This document shows positions 44,917-47,658 of a DNA stretch of 47,658 nt, piece by piece. Position 1 is the stretch's first letter, and every line of letters starts with the position of its first letter. The notes beneath the pieces are model-generated. The model did not search any database. It saw only the letters and a program-made list of their open reading frames with translations, and was not told where the DNA came from. The translations under genes were made by a program, and so were the position numbers. Source of the DNA: Halalkalibacter wakoensis JCM 9140. GTDB taxonomy: Bacteria > Bacillota > Bacilli > Bacillales > Bacillaceae_D. Location: the NCBI RefSeq assembly GCF_000513095.1, contig NZ_BAUT01000028.1, forward strand, positions 1 through 47,658, in the 5' to 3' direction.

Positions 44917-47217
44917 TTACAAAACAAGTGAAGGTTTTGTTTTGAATTGTTTAACGCTCTCTCTTAATTCTTTACTTTGGTTTCTCATATCAACGGAACT
45001 TTTTTGAATGCTTTGGGACAAAGCGTTTGTTTCGGCTGCGATTGAGTGTATTTCATCAATTGTGCTTACTAACTCATTGAGTTCTTCTTGTTGACGTAAA
45101 CGGTTTTCTCCCATTTGAGAAGTTTCTTTGCTAATACGATCTAGTTTACTAATGAATGTGTTCGATTCTTTATTGACACTATCGATACTATCGTCAATGA
45201 TCCTGAAACTTTCTGGCATTGTTTCTAATTGGTCTTGTAAAAAACCAAACTTCGTCATAAATTCATTTAAATGTTCCTGTCCGCTATTAATAATGTCGGC
45301 ATTGTCTTGTAGGATCTGAGATATTTTATGTGTAGATTCTTTTGATTGATCGGCTAAGTGTCGAATTTCCTCTGCGACAACAGAAAACCCTTTTCCGTGA
45401 GCGCCAGCACGTGCTGCTTCGATGCGAGCGTTTAATGAGAGTAAGTTGATCTTCTCGGTAATCGAACCAATAGTTGAAATGATATCCTTGATCTCTATAG
45501 AAAATGTTGAGATTTGGTCCATTTGAGAATACATATTGCTCATTGACTTGCTCGTTTCTTTTGTTGAAGAAGTAACTCTGTTTAGTAAAGTAGACATTTG
45601 TTTGATTTCTCTTTGAATGAGATCAAATTTGTTGCCTAACTGTTCCATATTACTGAACGATTCTTGGATGGTGGCAAGAACTTGTTCATCTGTTTCGCTA
45701 TCTTTTATCGATCGTTCCTGGCTCGCTTTAAAGATTTCTTGGGATCTTTGGATGAAATCTTGTTGTTTATTCGAACTAGTTGCCAATTGTTCGCTGAGAG
45801 AGATCATGTTGTTAGAAGTGCTATAGACAAAATTTGATTCTTCTTTTACTTCTTCTATTAGCGTGTTTAATTTGGTTAGTAACGTATTAAAAGCCAGGTG
45901 CAATTCAGCGGTGTCTTCTCCTGGTTCAACTGGGAGGACTGTAGTGAGATCACCTTTTGCTGCAGCGATTTCCCTCATTGCTTGAATCGACTCTACCATG
46001 GCGATGTGTTCTCCGTGTTCAGAAACGTTTAATCCTGCTCGTTCATCTTCTTCGCTTACACGTAATGGTGTAATTTTGTTGATTGTCCAATAGAGAACAT
46101 AGCCTAATCCAAAAGCCCAAACGAAGGCAACGGCAACACCGAGGCTTTGGATGAGGATTTGAGATAGACGACTGCCGGCTACTAATAATTCTGCTTGTCC
46201 GAATAGACCAATTGCGATCGTTCCCCAAGCGCCAGATACTCCGTGGACCGACACAGCACCTATGGCATCGTCCACTTTTAGCTTTCTTTCGATGATCAAG
46301 TGTGCAAAAACGACGATCGCTCCTCCGACTGCTCCTACCATTAAAGAATTAAGAGGAGTCATAACATCTACTCCGGCTGTTATCGCAACAAGTCCCCCTA
46401 ATATTCCGTTTAAAATACTTTCAACTTTAGGTTGCTTATGTACGAGCCATGAACGGACTAGAGCGAAAGTCCCACCGGCGACAGCTGCTAATTGTGTGTT
46501 AAGGGCGATTAAGGCAATGTCTGTATCGGCAAATGTAGTTGAACCAGCATTAAAGCCGAACCAGCCAAACCATAGCAAAAACAATCCGAGTGTTGCTAAT
46601 ACAGCATTACTGCCAGTGAATGTGTTGACGTCTCCGTTAGATGAATATTTTCCGAGTCGGGGACCGATGACGATGGCGGCAGCAAGTGCAACCCAAGCGC
46701 CAATAGAGTGTACAACAGTCGACCCGGCAAAATCCATGAAACCTAAAGCTTCAAGCCAGCCTGATTGTTCTTCAATCCAAAGACTTCCCCAAGCCCAATG
46801 TCCAAAAATAGGATAGATGATTAAAACGATTAGCACTGTTCCGATTATGTATCCGGAAAATTTCATTCGTTCAGCGACGGCTCCAGAAACTATGGTTGCA
46901 GCTGTACCGGCGAAAACAATTTGAAAGAGGAGGAAAGCCCAGTTCCATGGATCCTCATCTAAACCGTTAAAGAAGAAAGAGTCAAATCCGATATAACCTC
47001 CGATGCTTGAACCGAACATTAAAGGGAAACCAATTAAACTGAAAATAAGGGTTGCGATTAATATGTCAACAATGTTCTTCATGGCCACATTAATAGAGTT
47101 TTTGGACCGTGTCATTCCCGCTTCTAAAGCCGTAAAACCCGCTTGCATAATGAATACGAGAATTGTGGCTAAGAAAATCCATACGAAATTCATGTTTATT
47201 TGTAGTGCTTCCATCAT
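44917..47217 (-). CDS. ammonium transporter fused to HAMP-like linker and chemotaxis-receptor signalling domain
   Basis: A 766-residue fusion. Residues 1-382 are a complete Amt channel of about 11 helices, with the twin histidines His170 ([10 protein letters not shown]) and His325 ([12 protein letters not shown]), Asp162 in MDFAGST and the [10 protein letters not shown] vestibule, so it looks transport-competent. Residues 405-460 resemble HAMP ([15 protein letters not shown]...[13 protein letters not shown]). Residues 470-760 are a cytoplasmic coiled-coil MCP domain with the hairpin tip [20 protein letters not shown] (591-610) and [19 protein letters not shown], which binds CheA/CheW. The longest frame opens at 47301, but GGGAG fits the ATG at 47217. 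No GlnK gene adjoins it. Inferred role: ammonium sensing for chemotaxis. Confidence 0.9.
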   Translation of the reverse strand: MMEALQINMNFVWIFLATILVFIMQAGFTALEAGMTRSKNSINVAMKNIVDILIATLIFSLIGFPLMFGSSIGGYIGFDSFFFNGLDEDPWNWAFLLFQIVFAGTAATIVSGAVAERMKFSGYIIGTVLIVLIIYPIFGHWAWGSLWIEEQSGWLEALGFMDFAGSTVVHSIGAWVALAAAIVIGPRLGKYSSNGDVNTFTGSNAVLATLGLFLLWFGWFGFNAGSTTFADTDIALIALNTQLAAVAGGTFALVRSWLVHKQPKVESILNGILGGLVAITAGVDVMTPLNSLMVGAVGGAIVVFAHLIIERKLKVDDAIGAVSVHGVSGAWGTIAIGLFGQAELLVAGSRLSQILIQSLGVAVAFVWAFGLGYVLYWTINKITPLRVSEEDERAGLNVSEHGEHIAMVESIQAMREIAAAKGDLTTVLPVEPGEDTAELHLAFNTLLTKLNTLIEEVKEESNFVYSTSNNMISLSEQLATSSNKQQDFIQRSQEIFKASQERSIKDSETDEQVLATIQESFSNMEQLGNKFDLIQREIKQMSTLLNRVTSSTKETSKSMSNMYSQMDQISTFSIEIKDIISTIGSITEKINLLSLNARIEAARAGAHGKGFSVVAEEIRHLADQSKESTHKISQILQDNADIINSGQEHLNEFMTKFGFLQDQLETMPESFRIIDDSIDSVNKESNTFISKLDRISKETSQMGENRLRQQEELNELVSTIDEIHSIAAETNALSQSIQKSSVDMRNQSKELRESVKQFKTKPSLVL

Positions 47218-47383
47218 ACTCAACTCCCATTCTTTCTTTAGTTGATTGATTTTAGCACCTATTGTTGGATAAGTCTGTTTCATTGTCTGAAAATTCGACA
47301 TACTTTTTTGGGGTTGGGGTGAGTGAATCTCTAAAGTGAGGGACTCGTCCTGAAGTATTGTTTTAAATAACAGAAAAAAGTTG

Positions 47384-47412
47384 TTGACTATTATGTTTTC
47401 CCGTGGTAAATT
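47384..47412 (+). promoter_or_regulatory. rrn promoter P1
   Basis: TTGACT (47384-47389), 17 bases, TAAATT (47407-47412), preceded by an A-rich tract that could act as UP element. Shares AAAAAAGTTGTTGACT with P2. Confidence 0.75.
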
Positions 47413-47480
47413 TATTTTCGTTGTCGAAAAAGAAAAGAAATTGTTTATTACTTGCCAATTTAAATTCTTTAAAAAAGTTG

Positions 47481-47509
47481 TTGACTTTGTTGTTGGTGTT
47501 TGTTATGAT
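47481..47509 (+). promoter_or_regulatory. rrn promoter P2
   Basis: TTGACT (47481-47486), 17 bases, TATGAT (47504-47509), preceded by AAAAAAGTTG. Stronger match than P1; the start is expected near 47516. Tandem promoters about 97 bases apart are usual for Bacillus rRNA operons. Confidence 0.85.
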
Positions 47510-47515
47510 ATTAAA

Positions 47516-47658
47516 GTCGCTAACAACGACAAACGAGTTCTTTGAAAACTGAACAAAAGCCAAGCGAAATAGAGATACATGATATCTCGTCAATGGTTTT
47601 CGTGATTTTAGAAAAAATCACAACGTATCGTTAGCGATACATTTTGAGCTAATCAAAA
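47516..47658 (+). other. rRNA operon leader (16S gene begins just past the window)
   Basis: Contains the boxA-like stretch GTTCTTTGAAAACTGAAC (47537-47554), typical of Bacillus rRNA leaders, and the hairpins GAGATA/TATCTC near 47572-47588 and GTATCG/CGATAC near 47626-47641. The final GAGCTAATCAAAA is the usual run-in to the 16S 5' end. No mature rRNA lies inside the window. Confidence 0.8.

Noticed and set aside
46262-46816. 184-codon open frame on the plus strand
   Set aside because: It lies antisense to the membrane part of the Amt fusion; the reading is a mirror of hydrophobic codons, with no ribosome site and no recognisable domain.

Overview
The window looks like a chromosome segment from a low-GC Gram-positive bacterium of the Bacillaceae, probably related to the alkaliphilic or halotolerant bacilli. 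The signs are strong GGAGG-type ribosome binding sites, TTG and GTG starts, the Bacillus gene order yeaC-yeaD-yebA-guaA-pbuG with guanine-class riboswitches before guaA and pbuG, an adjacent ddl-murF pair, a yrkD-to-yrkJ-like sulfur operon, and CcpA-type cre sites. The last ~280 bases are the promoter and leader of an rRNA operon whose 16S gene must start just past the window.

Layout. 1-5040: a defence-like patch with a small CxxC protein, a TOTE-type primase-helicase and a decayed AlbA/Schlafen-like ATPase gene, then about 735 bases of structured, non-coding sequence. 5150-10690: osmoprotection (GMC choline dehydrogenase, betaine-type ABC binding lipoprotein, GbsR-type repressor), with one short motif shared by all three promoters and a frameshifted stress-type SDR in between. 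10830-16640: a sugar-sensing set (XylFII-like binding protein, LytS-like kinase, YesN-like regulator) next to a XylE-type D-xylose/H+ symporter gene carrying one frameshift and preceded by cre-like sites. 16730-20820: a CstR-controlled persulfide/sulfite detoxification operon with repeated ATACC-N6-GGTAT operators. 20830-23425: glutamate dehydrogenase divergent from a GltC-type regulator. 24240-26925: ddl and murF (peptidoglycan). 26978-31000: CitS/CitT-like two-component system and a CitM-type citrate transporter gene (frameshifted near its end). 31110-36950: ABC exporter, SMP-30 lactonase, futalosine-pathway genes mqnB (frameshifted) and mqnD, nanoRNase NrnB, and a small membrane protein. 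37170-44915: yeaC-yeaD-yebA, then guaA and pbuG, each behind its own guanine riboswitch. 44917-47217: an ammonium transporter fused to a chemotaxis-receptor signalling domain, read toward pbuG. 47384-47658: tandem rrn promoters and leader.

Most genes form sensing-and-response modules: choline/betaine, xylose, reactive sulfur, citrate and purines each have a sensor or regulator beside the effector. The most unusual single gene is the Amt-HAMP-MCP fusion, which could make ammonium a chemotactic signal directly.

Caution: four otherwise intact genes (SDR, xylE-like, citM, mqnB) contain five single-base losses between them and no other damage. This looks more like consensus sequence error than real gene decay, whereas the AlbA-type pseudogene (internal deletion plus in-frame stop) looks genuinely broken.
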